This document shows, one piece after another, positions 1-11,040 of a stretch of DNA of 64,000 nt. The translations under genes were made by a program, and so were the position numbers. This DNA is from Larix kaempferi. Its lineage: Eukaryota > Streptophyta > Pinopsida > Pinales > Pinaceae. Under the pieces are notes generated by a model that worked only from the letters and a program-made list of their open reading frames with translations, was not told the DNA's origin and made no database searches. The stretch's first letter is position 1. The number at the start of each line of letters is the position of its first letter. Location: NCBI GenBank assembly GCA_027924585.1, contig BSBM01000602.1, forward strand, positions 12,392,501-12,456,500, in the 5' to 3' direction.

Positions 1-31
1 CCTCACTATAGGGTAGTATTTCCCGCCAACA
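1..31 (+). mobile_element. 3' terminus of an H-family LTR (cut by window edge)
   Basis: These bases match the last 31 bases of element H's 3' LTR (23025-23055), ending in CCGCCAACA. The sequence after it also matches the sequence after H's 3' LTR, so this is the right end of a neighbouring copy of the same insertion. Confidence 0.85.
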
Positions 32-515
32 CTAATTCCCTAACCACCAATCTCCTTTCTATCTCTCTCTCACTCTAAAACTCAACGCTAAATTTCTTTA
101 TCTCTCTCTAAAACCTTAATTGCCAATCTCTCTCTCTATAAATCTTGGGCACATAATATCTCTCTCTAAATCCTAACACCCATTCTCTCTCTTCCTATCT
201 CTCTCTCTCTCTCTAAACCCTTAAACCCTAATTTCTCTCTATCTCTCTTTGCAAACCCCAAACCCCTAAACTCTCTCTTTGTTTAAACCTCTCCCCCTAA
301 TCTCTCTCTATCTTTCTAAACCCCTAACCCCCAATCTCTCTCTCTCTCAACCCCTTACCCCTAATATTTCTCTCTCTCTCTCTCTCTCTAAACCCCTCGA
401 CCCCAATATCTCTCTATCTCTCTAAACCCCTAAGCCCAATCTCTCTCTCTCTCTCTAAAGCACTAACCCCACATCTCTTTATTCCCCTTTATCTCTCTAA
501 AATCCTAATGTCTAA

Positions 516-566
<51 letters not shown>

Positions 567-589
567 TTGTACAAACCCATCACCCCTAA

Positions 590-627
<38 letters not shown>

Positions 628-839
628 TAAACCCCTAACAACCAATCTCTCTCTCTCACTAAACCCATAACACCCAATCTCTCTCTCTCTCTCTCTAAAC
701 TCCTAACCCCCAAAATCTCTCTTTCTTTTAACCCCTCAGCCCAAATATCATTTTGTCTCTCTAAAACCCTAACCCCAATCTCTCTCTCTTTCTCTCAACC
801 ACTAACCCACAATCTCTCTCTTTCTCAAAACCCCTAACC

Positions 840-881
<42 letters not shown>

Positions 882-1607
882 TTATATATCTATATAAACC
901 CCTACCTCCCAATATCTCTATCTCTCTCAATATCTCTAAAGCCTTAACTGCCAATCTCTCTCTCACACACACTAAACCCTTAACACCCAATCTCTCTCTC
1001 TCTCTAAACCATTAACCCTCAATATCTCTCTTTCTAAACCATTAATCCCCAATCTATCTCTCTATAAACCATTAACCACTAATCTCCCTCTCTCTCTAAA
1101 CGCCTAACTCTGAATCTCTCTCTCTGAAACCCTAACACCCAATATATCTCTCCCTCTCTAAAACCCTAATACCCAATCTCTCTCTCTTTCACTATTAACC
1201 CATAACCTCCAATCTCTCTCTTTCTATATCTATTTCTCTAAACCCCTAACCCCCAATCCTTTTATCTCTCTCTAAACCCCTAAGCCATTATCTATTTCTC
1301 TCTAAACCCCCAAATCCCATTCTCCCTCTCGCTAAACCAATAACCCCCAATATCTCTCTCTCTAAACCCCTAACCTCCAAACACTCTCTCTAAACACATA
1401 ACCTCCAATATCTCTCTCTCTCTCTCTAAACCCCTAACCCCCAATCTCTCTCTTTCTCTTTCTCTCTCTATCTCTAAACACCTAACCCATAATCTCTCTC
1501 CCTCTAATTATCTGTCTATTTACATGTCTATCTAAGCCCCTAACCCCCAATCCTTCTCTTTCTTTCTCTAAACCCCTAATCACCAATCTCTCTCTCTCTC
1601 TCTCTCA

Positions 1608-1647
<40 letters not shown>

Positions 1648-1900
1648 CTATCCCACAATCTCTCTCTCGCTTTCTAGACCACTAACACCCAATCTCTCTC
1701 TCTATGTCTCTCTCTAAATCCCTAATCTCCATCTCTCTAACTCTTAACCCCTAACCATCAATCTCTCTCTTTCTCTCTCTCTCTCTAAACACCTAACCCC
1801 TAATCTCTCTCTCTCTCTCTAAACCCCTTACCCCTAAGACCCAATATCTTTCTCTCAATAAAACGCTAACCGCCATCTTTCTCTCCAAACACCTAACCTC

Positions 1901-1931
<31 letters not shown>

Positions 1932-1940
1932 CCCCTAGAC

Positions 1941-1979
<39 letters not shown>

Positions 1980-2845
1980 CTACTATCTATCTAAACCCTT
2001 CAGCCCCAATATATCTCTCTCTGTAAACCCCAATCTCTCTCTCTCTCTCTTGAAACCATTAATCACTAATCTCTCTCTCTAAACCCTTGACCCTCAATCT
2101 CTCTCTCTATTTAAACCCCTAATGCAAAATATCCCTCTTTGTCTCTATCTCTAAACCACAAACCACCAATATCCCTATGTCTATCTCACTCTCACTCTAA
2201 ATCTCAACCCTTTAATCTCTTTATCTCTCTCTAAACCCCTAACCCCCAATATCTCTTTCTCTATACCCTTAACCCCCAATCTCTCTCTCTATTTATCTCT
2301 CTCTCGAAAGCCCTAACCTTCAATCTCTCTCTCTCTCTAAACCAATATCTCCTAATATATATCTCTCTCTCTAAACCCCTAACCCCCAATCTCTCTCTTT
2401 CTCTTTCTCTCTCTATGTCTAAACACCTAACCCGTAATCTCTCTCCCTCTTATTCTTTATCTATTACATGTCTATCTAAGCACCTAACCCCCAATCCATC
2501 TCTCTCTTTCTCTAAACCCCTAATCACCAATCTCTCTCTCTCTCTCTCTCTCAACCGCTATCCCACAATCTCTCTCGCGCTTTCTAGACCACTAAAACCC
2601 AATCTCTCTCTCTACGTCTCTCTCTAAATCCCTAATCTCCGTCTCTCTAGCTCTTAACCCCTAACCACCAATCTCTCTCTTTCTCTCTCTCTCTCTAAAC
2701 ACCTAACCCCTAATCTCTCTCTCTCTCTCTAACCCCCTTACCCTTAAGACCCAATATCTTTCTCTCAATAAAACGCTAACCGCCATCTTTCTCTCTAAAC
2801 ACCTAACCTCCAATCTCTCTCTCTCCCTAGACACCTAACTCTCAA

Positions 2846-2881
<36 letters not shown>

Positions 2882-2918
2882 AACCCTTCACCCCCAATAT
2901 CTCTCTCTTTGTAAACCC

Positions 2919-2963
<45 letters not shown>

Positions 2964-3314
2964 AACCACTAACCCTCAATCTCTCTCTCTATTTAAACCC
3001 CTAATGCAAAATCTCCCTCTTTGTCTCTATCTCTAAACCGCAAACCGTAAACCACCAATATCCCTATGTCTATCTCACTCTCACTCTAAATCTCAACCCT
3101 TTAATCTCTTTATCTCTCTCTAAACCCCTAACCCCCAATATCTCTTTCTCTATACCCTTAACCCCCAATCTCTCTCTCTCTCTTTATCTCTCTCCCCAAA
3201 GCCCTAACCTTCAATCTCTATCTCTCTCTCTCTAAACCAATATCTCATAATATATCTCTTTCTCTCTATAAACCCTCAACCCTCAATCTCTCTCTCTCTC
3301 TCAAAATCTAACCT

Positions 3315-3345
<31 letters not shown>

Positions 3346-3505
3346 AAACCCCTAACCCCCTATTTTTCTCCCCTCGTCTCTCTCTCTCTCTCTGAAACCA
3401 TAAGCCTCAATATCTCTCTCTAAACCGTTAACCTCCATTCTCTCTCTATCCCTCTAAACTCCTAACCTCTAATATATATCTCTCTCTCTAAACCCCTAAT
3501 CCCAA

Positions 3506-3537
<32 letters not shown>

Positions 3538-3884
3538 AACCCCTAACCCCAATCTCCGTCTATATACCCTAATTGTGAATTTCTCTCTCTCTTTTTCTAA
3601 ACTCCAAACCACCAATCTCTATTTCTATAAACCCCTAAACCCCATTCTATTTATTTCTTTAATCTATTAACCGCCAATCTCTCTCTCTCTCGCTCTAAAC
3701 ACCTGACTCTCAATCTCTCTCTCTGTCTCTTTCTCTCTAAACTCCTAACCCCTAATACCCAATCTCTCTCTTTGTATTTGGATTTCTCTTCCTAAAACCA
3801 TAATATCTCTCTCTTTTTAAACCCTTAACCCACAATATCTCTATTTCTATAAACACCTAACACCCAATAACTCTCTCCCTCCCC
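32..3884. repeat. Compound CT / telomere-like satellite, block 1
   Basis: A near G-free + strand made of variable (CT)n tracts joined by 15-20 base linkers of the type AAACCCCTAACCCCCAAT. The linkers resemble degenerate plant telomere repeat (CCCTAAA) but are never a clean run of it. Short (TA)n, (TG)n and (AC)n tracts occur at about 530-570 and 608-626. The block is colinear with the start of block 2 (23056 to about 25843). Frames through it give only Ser-Leu or Arg-Glu repeats and are not genes. Confidence 0.9.
1428..3245. repeat. Tandem duplication of about 0.94 kb inside satellite block 1
   Basis: The stretch from about 1428 to 2370 is repeated from about 2370 to 3245 with the same order of irregular linkers. 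Examples are the segment containing ATGTCTATCTAAG near 1530 and 2470, and the segment with CCCTATGTCTATCTCAC near 2172 and 3063. Block 2 has only one copy of this stretch, at about 24460-25200. Confidence 0.75.
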
Positions 3885-4410
3885 CTTGGGCCCCATCATC
3901 ATTATCGGTGGAAGTCCTCGCATCTGTTAATGGTATACATCAACGACCGGTAATCAAACGATACCCCCCATGTTCAACTGTCAGCTCATCTATTCACATG
4001 GTTAGGGTTTGTACCTTGGGTTGTTTTGGATGAAGACCTTGGGATGTTGATGACATTACCTCATTATGTTATCACCCAAGTTGCGCAAGACTGAGCCTCA
4101 CTTATATTCGACTCTCCATGAGACATAGATCCAATTTGTTGTTATGGATATGATCTCTTAGTTTGACATGGATCCATGCTTGTATTTCAAGTGGCCATGC
4201 TATATATACATCTCCTCATTATGTATCGGAGATCATGATTGTATCACACTGCACATCTATATGATGTCAAGAATGTAATTGCTCGCTGACCTTGATCTTT
4301 GTCTCAGGTGTTTCTGACTTGGTTCTGCGGTTTCTTGCTCCTCCTCTAGCTTTGGATTATAATGTATTTCGGTCATCGTTTCCCTCTGACCTCACACATT
4401 AGGAGGCATC
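3885..4410 (+). mobile_element. 3' internal end of an H-type element, with polypurine tract
   Basis: The sequence starts abruptly after the satellite with CTTGGGCCCC and matches 21460-21984 of element H, the untranslated region before the 3' LTR. It ends with CATTAGGAGGCATC, a slightly mutated copy of the polypurine tract CATTAGGGGGCATC, directly before the LTR start TGTTATAGG at 4411. Internal 3' sequence therefore lies left of an LTR that is also the 5' LTR of H, as expected for tandem elements sharing an LTR. The junction with the satellite shares two C bases. Confidence 0.75.
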
Positions 4411-4640
4411 TGTTATAGGTCAAATCTGCACTTCTCCGTCCGTGATCACCTTGAGCTGTTGATCACACAAAAGGACAACTTGGATTGAAGAGCATGATGA
4501 CCTCAGATGAGACTTTGACCTAATTCATCTTCTTGCAAGCTAACAAAACCCTAAAAAATATCATGTTTTGGCATGGGCGCTACTCTATTTGAGAAAACCA
4601 GCGCCAATGTGCTACTCCACAAGGAAATAGTAGCACACAC
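4411..4640 (+). mobile_element. Element H 5' LTR, left part
   Basis: It begins TGTTATAGGTC and matches the first 230 bases or so of the 3' LTR at 21985. It stops at the insertion site of element N; the last five bases, CACAC, are the target duplication. The 3' LTR at about 22200 shows the same place uninterrupted. Confidence 0.9.
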
Positions 4641-5696
4641 TGTTATAGCTTGAAATGACACCTCTCCGTCCGTGACGACACTTGTTTCCCTTGGTCGCAT
4701 GACGACACTTCTTGAGATCAAGTTTCAGTCACACAACAGGACATTTTTGGATGGAGGAGTCATTTGGGACACTAAAAATGGTTGAAATTACCTCATTCTT
4801 GATCCATTTGATGTATATGACCCTTAGGAACATTTTTCCAGACCAAACCATCTCCTGAAAATGAGCAGAGAAGCCTATTTTTGGCCATTTTTCAATATGA
4901 GCGTTGGTACACAGGAATGATAGTAGCGTGTATACTCTACTGAGCGTGACTCTACTGTTGAAATAGTAGCATGTGTACATGACTTTGTCTACTGTAGAGT
5001 AGCGTACACCCCTGTTTTGGTCAAAATCTCAAAATTCGAGTAAGTTAAGTTGGTTGGGAAACCTCTTGAGCGGTTATAACTTCTTTTCCTCTTCCTCACT
5101 GACTATATAAGGAGGGTAGAAGGGCCATAGAAGGAGACTAAGCCCAATTACAAAGTTATGCTGGAGGAATGGAGACCCTCGTCCCCCTCTCTTGTGCTTC
5201 AGTTTTGGTAAACCCTAGCACAGTTGCTTAGAGGCTGGGATCCTTGGAGAACGGAAGCAGGATACCTTGAATCTAGGTTTCGTGAAGTGCCAAGCTTGAA
5301 GGAAGGTATAACTTTATGTACTTGCTTTCATTCATTAATAAAGATCAGACGTTCTTCTCTTTCCAAATATGATTCATTAATGTGTCTTAGATTTGATTAC
5401 TATTTGATTACAGTTTGATGTCTCTTTATATTATGCATATCGGTATTATATATGTAGTCAAATGTATTTGAGAAAGGTATCAAGTTGTTTTGCAGGTCTC
5501 GGCATTGCGACACCAGATAAGCATTGAAGAGCGAGGGAGGCAAAGCTAGGATCAACCTTCTGAATGAGGTGCCTATATCTCTAAACCCTAATCTCTTCAT
5601 TTATTTGTTGTACTTGCAGAATGCTTGTAAGTCTATCTTTATCACCGTAAGTTGGTAGTTTCTCCCCTGAACTATAGGTCCATTTTCCCCACAACA
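4641..5696 (+). mobile_element. Element N 5' LTR
   Basis: 1056 bp from TGTTATAGCTTG to CCCCACAACA, with TG...CA ends. The U3 part holds a cluster of short motifs around GTAGCGTGTA and GTAGCGTACAC at about 4895-5012. A TATA box follows at 5104. Confidence 0.92.
5104..5110 (+). promoter_or_regulatory. TATA box in N 5' LTR
   Basis: TATATAA lies about 465 bases into the LTR, downstream of the motif cluster. The same site is intact in the 3' LTR at 13318-13324. Confidence 0.65.
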
Positions 5697-5699
5697 GAA

Positions 5700-5717
5700 T
5701 GGCGACTCCACTGGGGA
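5700..5717 (+). other. Primer-binding site of element N (tRNA-Arg type)
   Basis: TGGCGACTCCACTGGGGA begins three bases after the 5' LTR. Its complement, ending GTGGAGTCGCCA, fits the 3' end of a plant tRNA-Arg of the ACG type as I remember it. A tRNA-Arg primer is known for Ogre elements of the Tat group. Confidence 0.75.
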
Positions 5718-7732
5718 AAGCCTAACTGCTTAGGGGTATCCAAGGTCATTTCTTCAGTCTTTTTTGATGGTCTTTGTTTATTTTATTGATTAGGATCAGT
5801 TAGTAGGCTCTATTTGACCCTACTTGGCTCTTACAGACCCTTCCCAGCCCTTGCAAACCCTTGTGGACCCGGGTGTGGTGGTTTTAAAACCATTTTTCCG
5901 ACTTTTTCCACCTGTACGCTACTGTTTGTACTACACAGTAGCGCCCATACGCTACTTTTCCTTTACACAGTAATGCCCATCTTGCTATGGGCGCTAGTTT
6001 CCTTCATACACAGTAGCGCCCAAAATCTGGGTTTGAGTTTTTTGAGTTTTTGGGTTGTGGACCCAAATATGGGGGTTGTGGCTACATTTTTGGTGTCCCT
6101 GATGACCCTAGGTCTGATTTAAACCACTGTAAGTGGTCTCCCATCCTTGTACTGATCCTAAATTCATGATTTGAACCTCTTTTGATCAATTTGGTATTGT
6201 TTGGAAAGTTTTGGGGCTTGTTGACCCAAGTTGGGGGGTTGTCGACCCGTTTGGTGTTTTGTACCCTAATTTGAGTTTGACTGAACCTGCTTGCCCCATT
6301 TCCACTGGATTTGAAACCTCTTGAGTCTTCTTGACCCTGTTTGTATCTATTTGAGTGAAATTTCTCTTTTAGGTTGGTTTCTTATCCTACCTTATGCTTT
6401 AGTTTTTCTTTTGTAGTGAAAGCTCAAGTGTTTTGGCTGTTGTTCAAGACCTTGTTTGCATTGTTTATGTGCAGACCTGACTTTACCAAACCATACTTAT
6501 TCGTAGGTCATTTGCTTCATTTGGGTCTAAAAGTAGTTTTGTACTATTTTCCCAATGGTTGGCATGCTTACATCAATAAGAATTTGAAAGTCATATTTGG
6601 TAGCTTTTACTGTTTCATAAAGAACCTGAAAGTTTCTTTGCTTTGCTTTGATAGTAGGTTAGTTTCAGTTTTGTTTCTTACCTTTGAAAGCATAAAGAAT
6701 TTTGATTCATTTTCTGAATAGAGTACCTTGCAAGTGGCTTAAAAGATTTTAGAGTGCTTTGCATCAAAAAAAACAAGCTTCCTTTTGCATACCTATTTGC
6801 TTGAGTAGCTGCATTCTTAGGTTTTTAGTTTTATTTTTTACATTTAGACTTTATTTTTACCTTTTTTGCATTCGAAATATTAAAAATTGCATTTGCATAT
6901 GCATTCTAGATCAGAATTTTAAGACTTGCATTGAAAAGAAAAGATTTGTTTGGTGGTAAATATTTCATTTTCAGTACTCTATCTCTATTATAACCACTCT
7001 CACACACCCACTACCTTTTTGAGTAAGCAAGTAACCTTTAAAATGAACTCTAATCAAATGTACTAGCAACATTTTCTTTTCTAGGTTACACTACACCAAC
7101 TAGTCTTGGTTAGGATCTTGGGTTTAAAACACCTTAAACCACCCAAGATCACACATTACTCAAAAATCGTAGTTTGACTATCACAGGTAAATCCATTTCA
7201 CTCAAAACTTGCATGGGATCTATGCAGTAGGTCATTGTGAGATCAGATTGTTGGGAATACTCCTACTTTCTGTTTCGAGCATATGCCAGGATTGGATCGC
7301 GTTTGGGGACTCTTTTGAGTTTCGGGCTTAGTTACCCTGCCCACGCCTTCTAATTCGACCAGTGACTGTTCCCCCAAGAGTTTTCGGTGTTGTGGTATCC
7401 TTAGTATCAGACCATAGGTTCATACACAGGTGACAGCGGAGGGTATATCTGTTGTACCTAGGACAGACGTGGGAGGAAATCCCTTGCAGGTCTTTGGGAG
7501 GGAAGTTGGGTGATTCCAGTGCTTGCACCCTTAGTCATTGTATTGTGGACCCCGGGTAACTGTCTTTCTTCCTTCGTTGATCTGATCTGGGCCCTCATCA
7601 TCCCAGACTCTTCTCTGGAAGGCATCTGTTTGCCTGGTTTGATTTACCTAGGACCTTTTTTAGTGGTGTGCTCTTTGTGCTACTTGTTTTAGTTTTCCTT
7701 AGAGAACTTCTTGTTCATTTGAGCAGGAAACT
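5718..7732 (+). other. Untranslated leader of element N
   Basis: No convincing gene. About 200 bases after the primer site (5911-6016) there are three or four imperfect copies of a unit with ACGCTAC and CAGTAGCGCCC. The middle is T-rich. The last 500 bases (about 7205-7700) are strongly conserved with H (16270-16760) and less so with C (45390-45900), including GACAGCGGAGGGTATATCTG and GACAGACGTGGGAGGAAATC. That block is a candidate RNA packaging or translation signal. Confidence 0.6.
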
Positions 7733-10261
7733 ATGTCTAGCATTCCGGCGAGTGCCAATCAAGGTACCCCTATTCCGGGGGATCCTTATGTTGTTCCATT
7801 CATTAGAAACATTGGTGCTCCCTTAATGGCTACTTTGAATCTTCCTGGATTCACTATTGGGCTGCCGGTTTGGTTGTTTTCCACTCCGAATGCCTTGCAT
7901 GCTCCCGACGATTCTTTTGTGAGCACCTCAAATGAAGAGCATCAGAACCCTGTGCCTCCCTTGCCAGTAACATCTTCTCCTCCTCCTTCTACCTCATGTG
8001 GCGAAAGTAGCAATACTAGTAACCAGCAGTCTAAAAGGAATAGATGGAGGAAGAATGGGAAGAAGATGCCAAAACAAGGGGGCAGCAACCCATCCTCTGC
8101 AAGTCATGCTGGGGGAAAGCACCCTTCCTCTGCAAATCATGCAGGGGGCACCTACCCAGCCTCTGGAGGTCATGCTGGGAGAAAAATTTTAGTCACTGAA
8201 AATCATACTGAAAGTTTGTCTTCAACCACTGTCAGTCATGTTGGGGACACGTCATTGATCACTGCTAGTCATATTAATGACAAGTCACCAATTCCTGTGA
8301 GTCATACTAGAGACACCAGATCAACCACTGCAAGTCATGCTGAGGGAGTTGACATTGTCGACAAACCAAACAAACAGAAGCTTAAGTTCCCTTGTAAGTT
8401 TTGCGAGGGAGATCACCTTACTTACTTGTGCCCTGTACTTCCAGAAGTGCCAAAAGTGTGGTCCTTAGTTCAAAAGTCTGATGCTTCTGAGCAACCAGCC
8501 TCTGTGAGTCATGCTGGGGGCAAGCTGTCGGCCAATGCTAGTCATGCTGAGAGTACTGACGTTGTAAAGGAGTCTAAACCTATAGGACGGAAACCAAAGT
8601 TCCGTTATAAACTTTGTAAGGGAGATCACCTTACTCACAGATGCCTTGCCATTCCAGAGGCACGAAGAGTGTGGTCCATGTCCAAAGGAACCTTTGTTCC
8701 TGAGTTGTCTATAGATTCCCTGCAGTCAGATCAACCTTTGGTTGATAAAGTGGTTGAACCAATGCAATCTTTGGTCGACCCCACTCTTCCTTCGGAGAGT
8801 GAAGTGATCGAATCGATGCAATCTTCGACCGATCCCATCAATCCTTCGGAGATTGATGCACCTACTGCTGAAGTCTTCTGCATTACCAGTTTGGATATTC
8901 CTGAAAAAGGGGGCACTTCATCTATTCCATGTGAACCCCTACCAAACCCTAGGATTGTCTCCTTTGATTGGAATAGTCTAGCCGAGCCTCGTCTTCCTTC
9001 TTCGACACCTTTCCAGATAAAGGTTGATATTGGGAACCATATGGTTGATCGATGTATTGTTGATGAAGGTGCTTCTGTTAGTATCTTATCCGCTTATGCT
9101 TGGAGATATTTGGGTTTCCCTAACGTTATTCCAGCTACTAGTTGGCCATTGACCTTTGATAGAAGACCTAGTGAACCGATCAGATTCCTCCATCATGCAC
9201 CTGTTACTTTGGGTGGAAAAATAGTCTTAGTTGATTTTATGGTTTTAAAGGACCCTATGGACTTTGATATGATCCTCGGGCGTGATTACATTTATGCTAT
9301 GCATGCTGTGGTGTCTACACTCTTTCGTGTGATGCATTTCCCTCATAGAAGCATCGTCACTATCGACTAGCTTGCATTCGTTGATCCTCCTTATTACCCA
9401 ACTGTAGACCAGTTAGATCCCTCGTCATTAGGCACTACTATGTCACATGGGACTTATGTGGCATATTGTTCCTTGAGTTCAACTGCTACTGAGAAGAATT
9501 CTCTGAGTTCATGCTTACCTTCTCGGGACTTGGTCCCAGCTTTTGACCAAGTGACACCTCCATATGAATGTTTAGATATGTATTCTATCTGGGATGATAC
9601 ACTTCCTTCCGATGAAGTTTTCCTAGAGTCTATAGTACAGTCTTCCATTCATTTGGATGTTGATACAGTCGCAGTTATGTCCAGCCCTGGTTTGACCTTA
9701 AAGTCTGATCTTCCTACTGTTGAGTCTTTGGACTCTCCTATAGATCCGCAAATCGGTGTTCCTGCTGAGTTTGATTCTACTTCTAGAATTTTCAACTCCC
9801 GTGATGATGAATTTGTTTCTGTAGATTCCATCATGTCCTTCAACTTTGATCTTCATCTTGAATTCGATCTTGTTGATTGTAAGTCCTCGGGCTTGGGTAC
9901 CATAGAGTCTTTATTCGAAAACTCTGCCTTGTTTATGCCCGTTGTTGATGATAGTGAAGTTGAAAGTATTTCTACCACAGTGACTTGTATCGGGTCTTTC
10001 CTTACATATGTTTTAGATATGATCCTGGTACTAATGTTTCTTGGAGACAGGATTCTTATCTGGATGTATACTTGCTTACTGGTCCTTTTCGACACCTTGT
10101 GCGACCATGTCAGGTATATTCGGAACCTTGCATATAGGTTTAGGCTTCCCCGCTGTTATGTTGCATTTGAACCTTTTGCCATCCGAATTCGCCATAGGGT
10201 CGAACCTGTTGGATATTGGTGTGTTAGCCATCTCTTTATGCATTGTGCACCAGTCCAATAG
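7733..10261 (+). pseudogene. Element N gag-like/protease polyprotein with one in-frame stop
   Basis: An ATG at 7733 opens 545 codons; after a single TAG at 9368-9370 the same frame runs on to 10261 (843 codons in all). The N-terminal part has no capsid-like domain. At residues 115-210 and 255-280 there are repeats built on SHAGG or NHAGG. Two zinc-knuckle-like motifs follow each other: CKFCEGDHLTYLC, and a second in which the first Cys is Tyr. A retroviral-type aspartic protease comes next, with VDEGAS near 9059-9076 and LGRDY near 9277. The TAG replaces the Gln that H and C have in VDQLSF, so it is more likely a CAG-to-TAG decay than programmed readthrough. The part after the stop (9371-10261) is acidic and Ser-rich and corresponds loosely to the protease-RT linker of H and C. 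Confidence 0.7.
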
Positions 10262-10264
10262 CAG

Positions 10265-10709
10265 AGCCTACCTAACATGGGTCACCCTAGTCAGCACCCT
10301 TATGCCATTCTGGTGTCCATGCTGAGTTTTTCTCATAGGCCTGGGAGCCTTTTTAGATTTACCATGACTTTGAGAAGAAGCCTCATATCTTTCTTCCTCA
10401 TATATTTCTGGCCATCCCTGATAAGGCTCCCATCTTTATGTTCAAATTGCATATGCATCTATTATGATCCTACTTGCGCTAATGAGCCTGAAGCCGGCTT
10501 CCACGCTTTTAGCTCGTTATATAAGCCTCCATCTCTGATCTCATTTCCGCTAAGCCCTGTATCATTTTCCCCTCACAATTTGACACATTTTACCTGGAGG
10601 AGACACACCCTGAGTGTCCTTATCTTGCTCATGTTCCTTCCATTAAGCATAGCTTTGTTCCATGCACTTGGAGCTAGTTTTGCATGTCCCTGACACTCAT
10701 CTTCTCCCA
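10265..10709 (+). other. Non-coding stretch after the N reading frame
   Basis: Pyrimidine-rich sequence with short open frames that have no match to H or C and no recognisable motif. I see no gene; it is probably the start of the 3' untranslated region. Confidence 0.4.
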
Positions 10710-11040
10710 TTGCGAGCATTCTTCTTTTACTTCGAGCTCGTTAAAAACAGTAAGTAGGTTGCGAGCATTCTTCTTTTACTTCGAGCTTGTTAAAAATAGT
10801 AAGTAGGTTTCGAGCATTCTTCTTTTACTTCGAGCTCGTTAAAGACAGTAAGTAGGTTACGAGCATTTCTTCCACCTTTCCTTCGAGCTCGTTAAAAACA
10901 GTAAGGAGGTTATGAGCAGTCTTCCACCTTCCCTTCGAGCTCATTAAAAATAGTAAGGAAGTTATGAGCATTTTTCTATCTCCTTTGAGCTCGTTAAAAA
11001 CAGTAAAGAGGTCATGAGTTTACTTTTCCGGACTCGTTAA
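10710..11040 (+). repeat. Tandem repeat of about 49-52 bp in the 3' region of N
   Basis: Six to seven diverging copies of a unit starting CGAGCATTCTTC, passing TTCGAGCTCGTTAAA and ending CAGTAAGTAGGTT. The unit can fold: ACGAGC at its start pairs with GCTCGT further in. The later copies decay into Thr/Lys-codon-like TTTTCGGACTC sequence. Tandem repeats in a variable 3' region are known from Ogre/Tat elements. Confidence 0.8.

Noticed and set aside
32-3884. True telomere array
   Set aside because: The CCCTAAA-like linkers are single, irregular and separated by (CT)n; there is no run of exact telomere repeats, and retrotransposons flank both ends.
6374-6959. T-rich open frames in the leader of N
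   Set aside because: Phe/Leu-rich translations of T-rich leader, not conserved with H or C.
7328-7528. Conserved 66-68 codon frame on the - strand in the leaders of N and H (also 16376-16582)
   Set aside because: Both strands of this block are open and conserved because the DNA is conserved; the C copy does not keep the frame. A structured leader explains it better.
9368-9370. Programmed TAG readthrough in N
   Set aside because: H and C have Gln at the position, the stop fits the general CAG-to-TAG decay, and no readthrough context was recognised.
10710-11040. CRISPR-like array
   Set aside because: The repeats are adjacent and diverging with no unique spacers, in a plant retrotransposon 3' region.
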